From Magnetospirillum sp. (lineage in GTDB: Bacteria > Pseudomonadota > Alphaproteobacteria > CACIAM-22H2), in assembly GCA_027532905.1 (NCBI GenBank), contig JAPZUA010000002.1, forward strand, positions 1,054,001-1,118,000: a DNA stretch of 64,000 bases, read 5' to 3'. A program made the position numbers and the translations under genes. Every line of letters starts with the position of its first letter. Within the stretch, counting starts at the first letter, position 1. The notes beneath the pieces are model-generated. The model ran no database searches. It saw only the letters and a list, made by a program, of their open reading frames with translations, and was not told the DNA's origin. Positions 1 through 7,709 of this stretch are shown piece after piece.

Positions 1-1
1 C

Positions 2-745
2 GATGCGTGCGTAAAACTCGTGTCGCTCGCCCATGTCTCGAACGTGACCGGAGCGGTGCTCGACGTGGCCGCGGTCGTGGCGGCGGCCGCCAAAGTGGGT
101 GCGCGCGTGCTGCTCGACGGCGCGCAACGCGCCCCGCACGGGCCGCTCGATCTCAAAGCATTGGGCGTGGATTTCTACGCGTTCGGCGGCCACAAGGTAT
201 TTGCGCCGCATGGCGTGGGGGTCCTCTGGGCGCGCGCCGAATTGCTCGACGCGATGCCGCCCTTTCTTGGCGGCGGCGAGATGATTGCGCAGGTCGAACT
301 CGCGCACAGCACATGGGCCGCCGCCCCGGCGAAATTCGAAGCGGGTACCCCGCCCATCGGGGCTGCGATCGGGCTTGGGGCCGCGTGCCGATGGCTCGGC
401 GCCCTGCCCTGGGCCGACATCGCAGCCGCCGAAGCGCGTCTGTGCCAGCGCCTGCTCGACGGGCTTGCGGCTACACCCGGCGTGCGCGTGCTGGGGCCGC
501 AAAGCCTGCAAGCGCGCGCGCCCGTCGTGTCGTTCGCCCTCGAGGGCGCGCATCCGCACGATATCTGCCAGATCATGGACAGCGCGGGTGTGGCCTTGCG
601 CGGCGGCCATCATTGCGCGCAGCCGCTGCACAAGCGCTTCGACCTTGCCGGGACGACGCGCGCGTCGCTGGCTCTCTACAGCGACGACAGCGACGTCGAT
701 GCGTTTTTCGAGGGGCTCGCGAAAGTCCGAAAGATCCTGCTGTGA
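2..745 (+). CDS. sufS: SufS-type cysteine desulfurase, 5' truncated by window edge
   Basis: PLP-dependent enzyme that removes sulfur from cysteine and passes it on for iron-sulfur cluster assembly. The reading frame is open from the first bases, so the true start lies upstream of the window. Visible landmarks are HVSNVTGAVLD, the DGAQ segment of the cofactor site, FGGHK with the Schiff-base lysine, and RGGHHCAQPL, which holds the catalytic cysteine of the SufS/CsdA group. The last base pairs overlap the start of the SufU-like scaffold (GTGA junction), so the two are translationally coupled and probably form the tail of a suf operon. SufS is preferred over IscS because of the RGGHHC loop. Confidence 0.93.
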   Translation, partial: DACVKLVSLAHVSNVTGAVLDVAAVVAAAAKVGARVLLDGAQRAPHGPLDLKALGVDFYAFGGHKVFAPHGVGVLWARAELLDAMPPFLGGGEMIAQVELAHSTWAAAPAKFEAGTPPIGAAIGLGAACRWLGALPWADIAAAEARLCQRLLDGLAATPGVRVLGPQSLQARAPVVSFALEGAHPHDICQIMDSAGVALRGGHHCAQPLHKRFDLAGTTRASLALYSDDSDVDAFFEGLAKVRKILL

Positions 746-1152
746 GCGACGCCCTCTACCACGACGCGATTCTCGCTTTGGCCAAAGACCGGCGCCATGC
801 CGGGCGCCTCGACGCCCCCACGCACAGCCACACCAGCGACAATCCTTTGTGCGGCGACCGCGTGACGATCGACATCGACCGTGCCGCGGACGGCAGCGTG
901 CGCCGCATTGGCCATTTTGTGCGCGGCTGCGTGCTGTGCCAGGCGGCGGCGGCGGCCCTCGCCGCCAGCGTCGAGGGCCAGGGGCCGGCCGCCTTTGCTG
1001 CCGCCGAGGCCGCCCTGGCGCGGGTGCTGGCGGGCGAAAACACCCCTGAAAACGGCGTTTGGGCGGCGTTTTTGCCGGTCGCCCGCCACACAAGCCGCCT
1101 CGATTGCGTGCGCCTGCCGCTTGCCGCCGCCAAGCCCGTCTTCGAGGCTTGA
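742..1152 (+). CDS. sufU: SufU/NifU-like iron-sulfur scaffold or sulfur-transfer protein
   Basis: A 136-residue protein of the NifU N-terminal/SufU family. It is predicted to accept persulfide sulfur from the preceding desulfurase. The signature NPLCGDRV carries Cys37. Two further cysteines, Cys63 (RGCVLC) and Cys122 (LDCVR), sit where SufU keeps its three metal/sulfur ligands. The start is GTG at 742, overlapping the sufS stop, which is the normal coupled layout. A longer open frame running from position 7 is only an overlap with sufS in another phase. Whether it acts as a scaffold or as a SufE-like transfer protein cannot be told from sequence. Confidence 0.87.
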   Translation: MSDALYHDAILALAKDRRHAGRLDAPTHSHTSDNPLCGDRVTIDIDRAADGSVRRIGHFVRGCVLCQAAAAALAASVEGQGPAAFAAAEAALARVLAGENTPENGVWAAFLPVARHTSRLDCVRLPLAAAKPVFEA

Positions 1153-1198
1153 TTTACGCGAACGACCTCGCTACATAGAGCGCCTTCTGCGGGCCCAA

Positions 1199-1274
1199 GT
1201 TCCCTTCGTCTAGAGGCCTAGGACACCACCCTTTCACGGTGGATACAGGGGTTCGAATCCCCTAGGGAACGCCA
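1199..1274 (+). tRNA. tRNA-Glu (anticodon TTC)
   Basis: A complete cloverleaf. The acceptor stem GTTCCCT (1199-1205) pairs with AGGGAAC (1264-1270). The discriminator G and encoded CCA end at 1274. The anticodon stem CCACC/GGTGG flanks a 7-base loop with TTC at 1233-1235, and the T arm reads GGGGTTCGAATCCCC. The gene is the insertion target of the element that follows: its 3' half is repeated exactly at 23803-23853, and the incoming element rebuilt a full-length tRNA. Confidence 0.97.
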
Positions 1275-1277
1275 GCG
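1227..1277 (+). repeat. attL core: left 51-bp direct repeat in tRNA-Glu
   Basis: These 51 bp, running from the anticodon stem through the CCA end plus three bases, are identical to 23803-23853. Bases outside the match differ on both sides (C versus T before it, A versus C after it). The repeat bounds an element that carries an excisionase-like gene next to this copy and a tyrosine integrase next to the other copy, which is the expected arrangement for tRNA-site integration. Confidence 0.95.
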
Positions 1278-1319
1278 ATTTCAATGACTTATATCCCCCC
1301 AAGCATATCACCATTTGCT

Positions 1320-1341
1320 CGTACGGAATCCATACGGAAAA
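1320..1341 (+). promoter_or_regulatory. Left arm-type integrase site (candidate)
   Basis: A 22-bp stretch containing two direct copies of TACGGAA (GTACGGAATC, then ATACGGAAAA). It matches 23677-23698 at 20 of 22 positions in the same orientation. The two copies lie just inside opposite ends of the element, 43 bp from the left core and 105 bp from the right core, as arm-type sites of lambda-like attP regions do. Binding by the integrase is inference. Confidence 0.65.
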
Positions 1342-1346
1342 GTCAT

Positions 1347-1538
1347 TTATCGAAACGTACGTTTTGATAACAAGAATTCACGAAGCGACTCGTGCAAGAC
1401 CAACCGACGGCGTCCAACTTTCACAGTCTGAATTTGGTTTGTGGATATCAGTTGATAGACACGAGTCCGCGACAAACCAGTCGTCGCAACGACTGATTTT
1501 ATTGTGAGCGTCAAAGGCTTAACGTCTAACGGGAGCAT
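1347..1538 (-). CDS. Excisionase-like helix-turn-helix protein
   Basis: A 63-residue protein with the layout of the excisionase/AlpA (MerR-like) DNA-binding family. The helix-turn-helix region is VVATTGLSRTRVYQLI, followed by a basic wing (VKVGRRRLV). GGAG sits seven bases before the ATG at 1538. It is the first gene inside attL and is probably the directionality factor for excision. In the circular form it would lie upstream of attP and the integrase gene, all on one strand. A role as transcriptional regulator instead of, or as well as, Xis is possible. Confidence 0.8.
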   Translation of the reverse strand: MLPLDVKPLTLTIKSVVATTGLSRTRVYQLISTNQIQTVKVGRRRLVLHESLREFLLSKRTFR

Positions 1539-1651
1539 AGCATATCTCCATTTCGTTCAATCGAGGGGTTTACGACCCGCTTATTGAACACTAGGCGTCT
1601 TAAAATCGGGCGCGGCGGAGACAAAAAGTATAAAAACTGATGGAAATAGTT

Positions 1652-2649
1652 TTACATGCTGTGGCTTGAGCCTGTGAACTCACCCGGTTGAAGATAGAGT
1701 CTGTTCCTTATTTGACCCTGTCTGGGTGGTTGTGGCAACGGGGCGAGGCGCGAAGCCCCGTGGGTAGCGCAGCGTCTCTCGCCCCGTTGCATCGCGAGGA
1801 CGCTTGCCGCAGCGAAGGCTGCCGGCGTTTGGTTGTTGATCGAACTGTGCAGCCGGGCTGTGTTGTAGTCGATCCGCCAGGCTTCGATCTTCTCGATGGC
1901 ATCGACGAGCGAGCCGAACAGGTACTCGTTCAAGCACTCGTCGCGCAGCTTGCTGTTGAAGCTTTCGATGAACGCGTTCTGCGTCGGCTTGCCGGGCGTG
2001 ATGTAATGCCATTCGATGCTGTCTCCATCGTCCACTGCACCACGGCCCAGCTGGTCATCTCGCCGCCGTTGTCGCTGACGATCGACAGCGGCTAGCCCCG
2101 CCGCTCGATGATCTTGTCCAACTCGGCGACCAGACGCCGCCCGGTGATCGACGTATCCGGCACCGTCGCCAAGCTCTCATTCGTGAAGTCGTCGACGACC
2201 GTCAGGATACGGAACCGCCGACCTGTCGTGAGCTGGTCGGCAACGAAGTCCAGCGACCAGCGCTGGTTCGGGCCCTGTGGCAACGCCAGCGGAGCCCGAA
2301 CGCCAATGGCCCGGCGTCGGCCACGACGGCGCTGAACCTGCAGCTTCTCTTCGCCGTATAGCCGCCGGAAGCGTTTGTGATTCATCCGAACGCCCTCCCG
2401 TTCGAGAAGCCAACGCAGTCGGCGATAGCCGAACCGCCGTCGCTCGGCCGCCAGCGCACGCATCCGAGCGCGCAGCTCGGCATCGTCCGGCCGCATCGAC
2501 CGGTACCAGAAGCTCGTCCGATCCATCTCCAGAAGCCCGCAGGCGCGGCGCTGGCTCAGTCCGTGCGCCGACATCGTGTGCTGCACCGCCCGTCGCCGCG
2601 TCGCAGGCTTCAGAAGTATTGCTGCGCTGGCCTGCGGCTCCCGAGGCAA
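1652..2649 (-). pseudogene. IS3 transposase orfB, broken by a stop and a frameshift
   Basis: The first part (from 2649) encodes the HTH_21-like region and the start of the integrase core (NQRWSLDFVAD with the first catalytic Asp). It ends at a TAG at 2092-2094, where relatives read GKP. The frame continues into IVSDNGGE (second Asp) and then shifts. The third part, from 2035, resumes with EWHYITPGKPTQN and ESFNSKLRDECLNE (catalytic Glu). The DDE triad is therefore split over separate pieces and the protein cannot be made in one piece. Confidence 0.88.
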
Positions 2650-2964
2650 TATCCTTCAGCGCCGCGTTGTCCAGCATCGCCTCGGCCAGCAGCTTCTTCA
2701 GCTTGCGGTTCTCCTCTTCCAGAACCTTCAACCGCCGGGCTTCAGACACCGTCATCGCCCCGTACTTGGCTTTCCAGTTGTAGAGGGTCGCCTCGCTGAT
2801 CCCATGCTACCGGCACAACTCGCCGACTTTCCCGCCTGCCGCATGCAGCTTCAGAATCTCGATGATCTTCTCCTCCGTAAACCGGCTCTTCTTCATCGTC
2901 CGCTCCTCTCTTCGGGCGGACTCTACACTTCTCAGTGGGCGGGTTTCACGGGCTCAGGCCACGA
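1660..2964 (-). mobile_element. Decayed IS3-family insertion sequence (IS407-like)
   Basis: The ends form imperfect inverted repeats. The left outer end reads TGTGGCTTGAGCCTGTGAA from 1660; the right end, read on the minus strand from 2964, reads CGTGGCCTGAGCCCGTGAA. Between them lie orfA and orfB of an IS3-type transposase, both broken. I could not find a convincing target duplication next to the ends, so the exact termini are uncertain by a few bases. It sits between the excisionase-like gene and the ABC three-component operon. It looks like dead DNA rather than an active element. Confidence 0.85.
2641..2897 (-). pseudogene. IS3 transposase orfA, frameshifted and with internal stop
   Basis: Starts as ATG at 2897 (MKKSRF). 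One extra T in the run near 2880 shifts the frame away from TEEKIIEILKLH. After returning to the expected frame, a TAG replaces the second Arg of the usual CRRHGISEAT motif. The downstream part, MTVSEARRLKVLEEENRKL, is the leucine-zipper region typical of IS3 OrfA. Two lesions in so short a gene show long decay. Confidence 0.85.
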
Positions 2965-3085
2965 GCATTGCCTATTGCGTAGCTAGACCGTCCGATCTCG
3001 ATGTTATCGTGCAACTCCAGGAGCACGATCTCGACGGCCGGCCCCCCGATGCGGCAGATTACAATTCTCTAAAGCAGTTCCGAGA

Positions 3086-5050
3086 TCATTCCTCTTCAAG
3101 CCAATCGAATGGCACCAACGCACGATCGCGCCATTCCTCGGCCAAAATGACGTTGGGCAAATCGCCCCATACATCCTCGTCGGCATGGTCGAGCACGATG
3201 ACCTGCAACCGATCCCGCGCAGCCGATACCTGCTCGCCCAGAAGCGCAAAGACTTTTCGCACCGCGACTACATCTTCATCACGCCAAGTCACAGGGTCCG
3301 CGCTGGTATCTCCGGCAGTCCGCCGCGGAAAATAGACCTGACTGGGTTGATCATAGATCAGGAGACCCGGCACGGGATGATGCGGAAGGTCAAGGAAGAA
3401 GACTTGGAGGGCTAGCGTCAGAGCGACGTGATAGGCCAGCCAGTTGGCGCCGCTGCCGATTTCCCAGAGGTAGTCGTCGCGCGTACCCCTGATGACCTTG
3501 ACTGTGAGATCGGGGATCATGAGCCGTACCGGCGCATCGGGCCACTCCGCATCTAGGCGGGGTATCAGGCGTCCGGTCGTCGCCTCGATACTGTCGACTG
3601 CATTGCGCAACTTTCTTGCAATTTCGGTCTCAGAAACCTTGCGCTGTAGCTCGGCGATCTGTGCCTTGAGAGCGTCAATTTCCTGCCGCAGGTCGGCGGA
3701 TTGGTCGGTGCGGTCGTATAGCTCGAGCGCCTGTTCCAGACGGCCAAGGAAGCGCTCCATACGGTTAAACCGGTCGATCGCCTGCTTGGCTGCCTTCGAA
3801 TCCCGCTCGAGCACGCCGATCTCTCGACGTATCTCGTTGAGCCGGACGAGCTGCGTTTCTGCCGCCGCGCGGAGACGAAGCACTTCGCGGTCCAGCGTGT
3901 CGGACACGCTCGGATGGGTCCGAAGCCGAACCTCAATCGAGGCGAGTGCGTTCGTGAGCTGGTCGATCTTCTGCTTGCCGCCGTTCGATATGAGCGCGAC
4001 CGGCTCGCTCGCTTCAGCTTCCGTGGAAAGCTTTTGCAACCAGTCGGACAGCGCGAGGCGGTCGCGCTGAATACGGAGCGAGCTGCCGTAGATGTCGCTG
4101 CTTTCCAACAGGCGGCGCAGCTCGCTAAGACGCTGGCGATGCCGCGTCAGCTCGGTGGCAACCACGGTCTCTTCGGCTCGAAGCGCCTGGAGCCGATCGA
4201 GCGCGGTGTCGATACCGGCAAGGGTGGGATGCGCGACATCCCCGTTTGCTTCGACGACTCTGCGGAGCAGATCGACGATTTCCGGCCAGTCCGTCGGGAT
4301 AATCTGGTTGGCTGGCAACAATCCGAATTCGATCGCCCGCCGGAGCCAGGATTGCGCCTCCATCCGCCATACATTGGCGGCTGTCACCATAGCCTTTAGA
4401 TCGTTCTCCCGTCGACGTAAAATACGCGACAGCCGGTCCAACTCATACCGGGCCTGCAGGATGTCCGCCGTCACCGCCTGTAGGATGTAGGGGAAGATTG
4501 TCTTGAGCTTCTCGCGGTGCTCGGTCGTATCAGCCTTGAAAAACATGACGTCGGGGTTGGCGACGATGTTTTGTGGCTGAAAGGTAAAGGCCATGAGATC
4601 GCGGAAGCTCGGCCGAGACTTGAAGTTCGAATCCACCTCTGGCTCGAAATCGAGGTTGGTGAGACCCGCGAGCCGGTTGAGCATCGCCTTGACAACCTGC
4701 GTGGTAGTCCCTTTGTCCTCGATGTGTGCCGGGATTTCGACCTCGGCCCCCTCGATCATCACCATGTCGCTGGTGCTTTGCTTGTCGCCGGGTTCGCGCC
4801 GGGCCAGCAGCTTCTGCCCCTCGACCGTGTCGATGAGCACGCCGAACCAGCTACAATTCTCTCGGATAACACCGACCGGTATGGCGCATTTATCGGACGC
4901 CAAGCAGTAATCGATAATGGGGATCACGGCGGACTTGCCGGTCTTCGACGCACCGCTAATAACGTTCACGACGCCCGGGTGGAACTCGACAATGCGTGGC
5001 TCGCCGTCATGCCGGGGCCAAAGGATGAGTTTGCGTATCTGAAAATACAT
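3086..5050 (-). CDS. ABC-3C system ATPase, DUF3732 family
   Basis: A 654-residue SMC/Rad50-like ATPase. The N-terminal Walker A variant is SGASKTGKSAV (about residues 33-43). A long central region (about 200-490) is rich in heptad-like charged stretches and is probably coiled coil. The C-terminal Walker B region reads LLIYDQPSQVYFP, followed by VIVLDHAD. DQPSQVYFP is characteristic of DUF3732, the ATPase of ABC three-component conflict systems. Its ATG shares one base with the stop of the middle-component gene (TAATG), and that gene in turn overlaps the effector. By family knowledge it would sense invading DNA or a related signal and license the nuclease partner; the trigger is unknown. Confidence 0.88.
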   Translation of the reverse strand: MYFQIRKLILWPRHDGEPRIVEFHPGVVNVISGASKTGKSAVIPIIDYCLASDKCAIPVGVIRENCSWFGVLIDTVEGQKLLARREPGDKQSTSDMVMIEGAEVEIPAHIEDKGTTTQVVKAMLNRLAGLTNLDFEPEVDSNFKSRPSFRDLMAFTFQPQNIVANPDVMFFKADTTEHREKLKTIFPYILQAVTADILQARYELDRLSRILRRRENDLKAMVTAANVWRMEAQSWLRRAIEFGLLPANQIIPTDWPEIVDLLRRVVEANGDVAHPTLAGIDTALDRLQALRAEETVVATELTRHRQRLSELRRLLESSDIYGSSLRIQRDRLALSDWLQKLSTEAEASEPVALISNGGKQKIDQLTNALASIEVRLRTHPSVSDTLDREVLRLRAAAETQLVRLNEIRREIGVLERDSKAAKQAIDRFNRMERFLGRLEQALELYDRTDQSADLRQEIDALKAQIAELQRKVSETEIARKLRNAVDSIEATTGRLIPRLDAEWPDAPVRLMIPDLTVKVIRGTRDDYLWEIGSGANWLAYHVALTLALQVFFLDLPHHPVPGLLIYDQPSQVYFPRRTAGDTSADPVTWRDEDVVAVRKVFALLGEQVSAARDRLQVIVLDHADEDVWGDLPNVILAEEWRDRALVPFDWLEEE

Positions 5051-5559
5051 TAGAAATCCACCCTCAGCGTCGAGGCCACCTGCGCCAGACCGAGCCTGGA
5101 GAACCAGTGGCCGAGCTTATCGGCTGCCGCCGCAAATCGCTTCAGTCGTTCGGGCAATCTCGGTTTGGCGGCGTTGAGAAGATCGAGCGGATATCCGCGG
5201 AGCTGGGCTGTGCAGTAATCGATCCGAACGAGCTTCGATGTCGCGGCCACGCCGATCGACTGAAGGCTGAGCGGCCGCAGTTGGATCGCGCGCCCATGAA
5301 TGCCCATCAGGATTTCCCGCTCCTTTTCGAACTTCACCGCGAACAGCGGCAGGCCTGACGACTTTCGCGTTGATGCCACTTCATCGAACGTCTGCCGATG
5401 CAGAAGCATCGGCAGCACCAGGAACGCCATTGGGATCTCTGCCGCTTGGGCACCGTCTTCCTGATAGCCCAGCGTGAACTGCCAGATCAGATAAGCGCCG
5501 ATCGCAGGATTCTGCACGATATCGAGTTCGGTGAGCCCTAAGGTAGATAAGGCCGTCAT
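5050..5559 (-). CDS. ABC-3C system middle component
   Basis: A 169-residue protein with the NPAIGAYLIWQFTLGY opening, then MAFLVLPMLLH. This is the hallmark of the small middle component that sits between the ATPase and the effector in ABC three-component systems. Its start codon overlaps the effector stop (ATGA, 5556-5559), and its stop overlaps the ATPase start. The stoichiometry these overlaps imply suggests one complex. No enzymatic motif is visible; it is probably an adaptor. Confidence 0.82.
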   Translation of the reverse strand: MTALSTLGLTELDIVQNPAIGAYLIWQFTLGYQEDGAQAAEIPMAFLVLPMLLHRQTFDEVASTRKSSGLPLFAVKFEKEREILMGIHGRAIQLRPLSLQSIGVAATSKLVRIDYCTAQLRGYPLDLLNAAKPRLPERLKRFAAAADKLGHWFSRLGLAQVASTLRVDF

Positions 5560-6725
5560 TCGCCATCCCCTTCCAGCAGCGTCAGATAATCGCCGTGCCA
5601 GCCAAGGCGACGACGATCGGCTAGGTCATTGAAGCTGCCGTGAACGAAATGACTGGGAACCGCCCGCCCTTCGAGGGGGGCGACATGCTGAGCACACTGA
5701 CGGTAAATCAGCCGGCCCTGGATCGCCGCCACCTTCTCCCCGTGCAGATCGGCGACGTCGCCTTTAGCCATGCCGTACTTCTTAAGTAGATCTTCGTCCC
5801 AACCGTCCAGGCTGCCGGAAAATATCTCGCCACGCTCGGCCCAATCGGCCTTGTCTGCCGAGGCGCGAAGATAGTCGCTGACGGCGCGAAGCCGGTCCTC
5901 TTCGGTCGCCTCGATGAGTTCGAGCTGCCGCACGAACACCGGCCGGGCTGCGGCGATGCCGACGATCAGCTTGTCATCGGGCGACTCGCTGAGCGATACC
6001 AGCAGGCCAGGCAGGTTGTTTTGGCGTATGAAGGCATGGAAATCGCGGCGGAAGGCCTCCGCATCGAGGATGGGCTTTTCGCCCCGCTGGATTAGTCGAT
6101 CTATCGCCTGTTTCGCTTGGCCGATGCCGGAGCGGACGATGATGTCGATATGGGCCTCGGCAATCGTCGGTCGAAGACGATCCCTGATGCTTTCCAGTGG
6201 ATCGTCCGCCTCCGCCTTCAGTTCGAAATTCCGGAAGAGACCATGGCGATGGTCCTTGGGCGCATCGAGCAACGCCAACACCTTGGCCGCGCTAGCTGGC
6301 GGAGTCTTCTTCTTATCGAGCTTCGCCTTGATGACGGCGAGTGTGGCATCAACCTCTTCGTCGGACGCGGCCGCAGACAACGCCTCCGCGAAGGTGCCTT
6401 TCTTCGCGGGCGTCACGTACAGCCGAAAAGTGGTGGATGCCGCCTCGCACTGCCCGGCATCAAGCATGACCCGCCAGTTATCGAAGGCCTTCCAAAGGTC
6501 TTCGTCCCAGTCCGAAATGGGATTTTGCTTCAAGGCGCTCTTCGTCTGCTCAAGACAAACACTGCCATCGGCGTAATGGACTGAGACATCGTCTTGCAGC
6601 TCAAGTGCAACCTTGGCACCTTTGGGCGCGGTCAGCAGGTGATAGAACGCCCGTACGGGCTGAAGCGCAAAGCCGAGATATTGCCCTGGAGCACTATGCT
6701 TCGTTGGTTTTATCTCGACGTTCAA
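5556..6725 (-). CDS. ABC-3C effector with predicted dsDNA-nuclease domain
   Basis: A 389-residue protein that begins the three-gene operon. Residues 14-66 hold GQYLGFALQPVRAFYHLL, then ELQDDVSV and CLEQTKSAL. The Asp45/Asp46 ... Gln60-x-Lys62 arrangement fits the D-QxK variant of the restriction-endonuclease fold seen in Cap4/DUF4297-like nucleases. The rest matches only the general look of the ABC-3C C-terminal recognition region. The chosen start is TTG at 6725, placed a few bases after a GGGGGG ribosome site; no ATG is available nearby. Nuclease activity is inferred from motif and context. Confidence 0.78.
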   Translation of the reverse strand: MNVEIKPTKHSAPGQYLGFALQPVRAFYHLLTAPKGAKVALELQDDVSVHYADGSVCLEQTKSALKQNPISDWDEDLWKAFDNWRVMLDAGQCEAASTTFRLYVTPAKKGTFAEALSAAASDEEVDATLAVIKAKLDKKKTPPASAAKVLALLDAPKDHRHGLFRNFELKAEADDPLESIRDRLRPTIAEAHIDIIVRSGIGQAKQAIDRLIQRGEKPILDAEAFRRDFHAFIRQNNLPGLLVSLSESPDDKLIVGIAAARPVFVRQLELIEATEEDRLRAVSDYLRASADKADWAERGEIFSGSLDGWDEDLLKKYGMAKGDVADLHGEKVAAIQGRLIYRQCAQHVAPLEGRAVPSHFVHGSFNDLADRRRLGWHGDYLTLLEGDGE

Positions 6726-7018
6726 ATGTGCCCCCCTTCAATCTTAATTACGCCCTCGCTCGGTCGGATATGTAGATGGTTAAGCTATAGCACGCTCCGC
6801 ACAAGTGAGTTTTCAGATTCCGCACCCTGATCCCGGTTGAGTAAGTCAGCTTCAGTGTGAAGCCGTATCGCCGGTCGCGTCCATGAGCTTGTTAAGGGAT
6901 AGCAGAGGATCTCCGATCCACAACGCTGTCGTGAGCTCTACCCATCCTCCAACTAAACTGCGGGAGGCTCCTCGCCCCCCCTTGAATGTCAGAAAAAGAT
7001 ACCTTATCCTAAAGTCGC
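6726..7018. other. Intergenic region upstream of the ABC-3C operon
   Basis: No convincing gene on either strand. The part near 6740-6800 is more AT-rich than its surroundings and should hold the minus-strand promoter of the ABC-3C operon. I could not identify a clear -35/-10 pair. Confidence 0.4.
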
Positions 7019-7261
7019 ATGAAAGAGATAGCCGCCTCTGTTTCAGACCTGTTCATAAAGCGCGTCCGCGCCAGCGTCTTCACGCCCAGCGATTTCCTCA
7101 CGGTTGCCGCTCGCCCGTCTGTCGATCAGGCCCTATCCCGGCTGGTGAAAGGCAAACAGCTCCGCCGGCTTGCGCGTGGACTCTACGACTTCCCCAAACT
7201 GCACCTGAAGCTCGGGGCAGTGTCCCCTCCGCCGTCAACATCGCCACCTCCAATCCGGTGA
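7019..7261 (+). pseudogene. Truncated DUF6088 / AbiEi-like antitoxin gene
   Basis: The first 65 or so residues (SVFTPSDFLTVAARPSVDQA, then LSRLVKGKQLRRLARGLYDF) match the N-terminal winged-helix domain of DUF6088/type IV antitoxin-like proteins, in which a long C-terminal part should follow. Here the frame degenerates after LKLGAVSP and stops at 7261, next to an IS5 fragment. No nucleotidyltransferase-type toxin (AbiEii-like) remains nearby. It is the stump of a former toxin-antitoxin or phage-exclusion module within the island. Confidence 0.7.
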
Positions 7262-7276
7262 CGAAACAATGACGGG

Positions 7277-7319
7277 TGGGTCAGTTCCAACATGCTCCCT
7301 GGGTCAGTTTGAACGTGCT
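7277..7319. repeat. Short tandem repeat, 23-bp period
   Basis: TGGGTCAGTTCCAACATGCT (7277-7296) is followed by TGGGTCAGTTTGAACGTGCT (7300-7319), identical at 17 of 20 positions. It lies at the junction of the DUF6088 stump and the IS5 fragment. It is probably the end of a mobile element, because terminal tandem repeats of this kind are common there. Confidence 0.5.
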
Positions 7320-7326
7320 CGTGACA

Positions 7327-7551
7327 TCCGTATTTCTCGGGCACGTCGCGCCAAGGGGCACCCGTGCATGTCCGCCAGAGAATGCCATTGATGGTGGGCC
7401 GATTATCCGATGCTGGGCGGTTCTTGCGGCCACGCTCGGGCGGCAAGAGATCCTTCAATATACGCCATTCAGATTCGCTCAGATCACCCCGGCCCAAGAA
7501 CGCTTCCTCTACAAAGAGGATTCTTGAACCAAGGTTCGATTCAGGCATCAA
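7327..7551 (-). pseudogene. IS5-family transposase, N-terminal fragment
   Basis: About 75 residues. LSESEWRILKDLLPPERGRK, then RPTINGILWRTCTGAPWRDVPEKYG, is the DUF4096 domain that starts IS5-type transposases. After PEKYG the match stops and unrelated sequence follows, so the DDE catalytic domain is absent. This fragment and the adjacent antitoxin stump mark a recombination scar between the ABC-3C and Gabija-like modules. Confidence 0.8.
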
Positions 7552-7709
7552 GAACTTTGTAAACAGCGCCTAGTGCGTCTCGAATCTTAAATCTTCAGCG
7601 CACCTTATACTGATCGATGAAGTATAAGTGCCGAAATCATGGAAGGCCGCGACTGCGTATCGAGGAAAACTTGACGCGATCGGCCACTAATAACGGGAGG
7701 CCAGCTAAA

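Noticed and set aside
1660-2964. Programmed frameshift explanation for the split IS3 transposase
   Set aside because: IS3 uses one -1 shift between orfA and orfB, but here there are two nonsense codons and two extra shifts elsewhere, so decay is the better reading.
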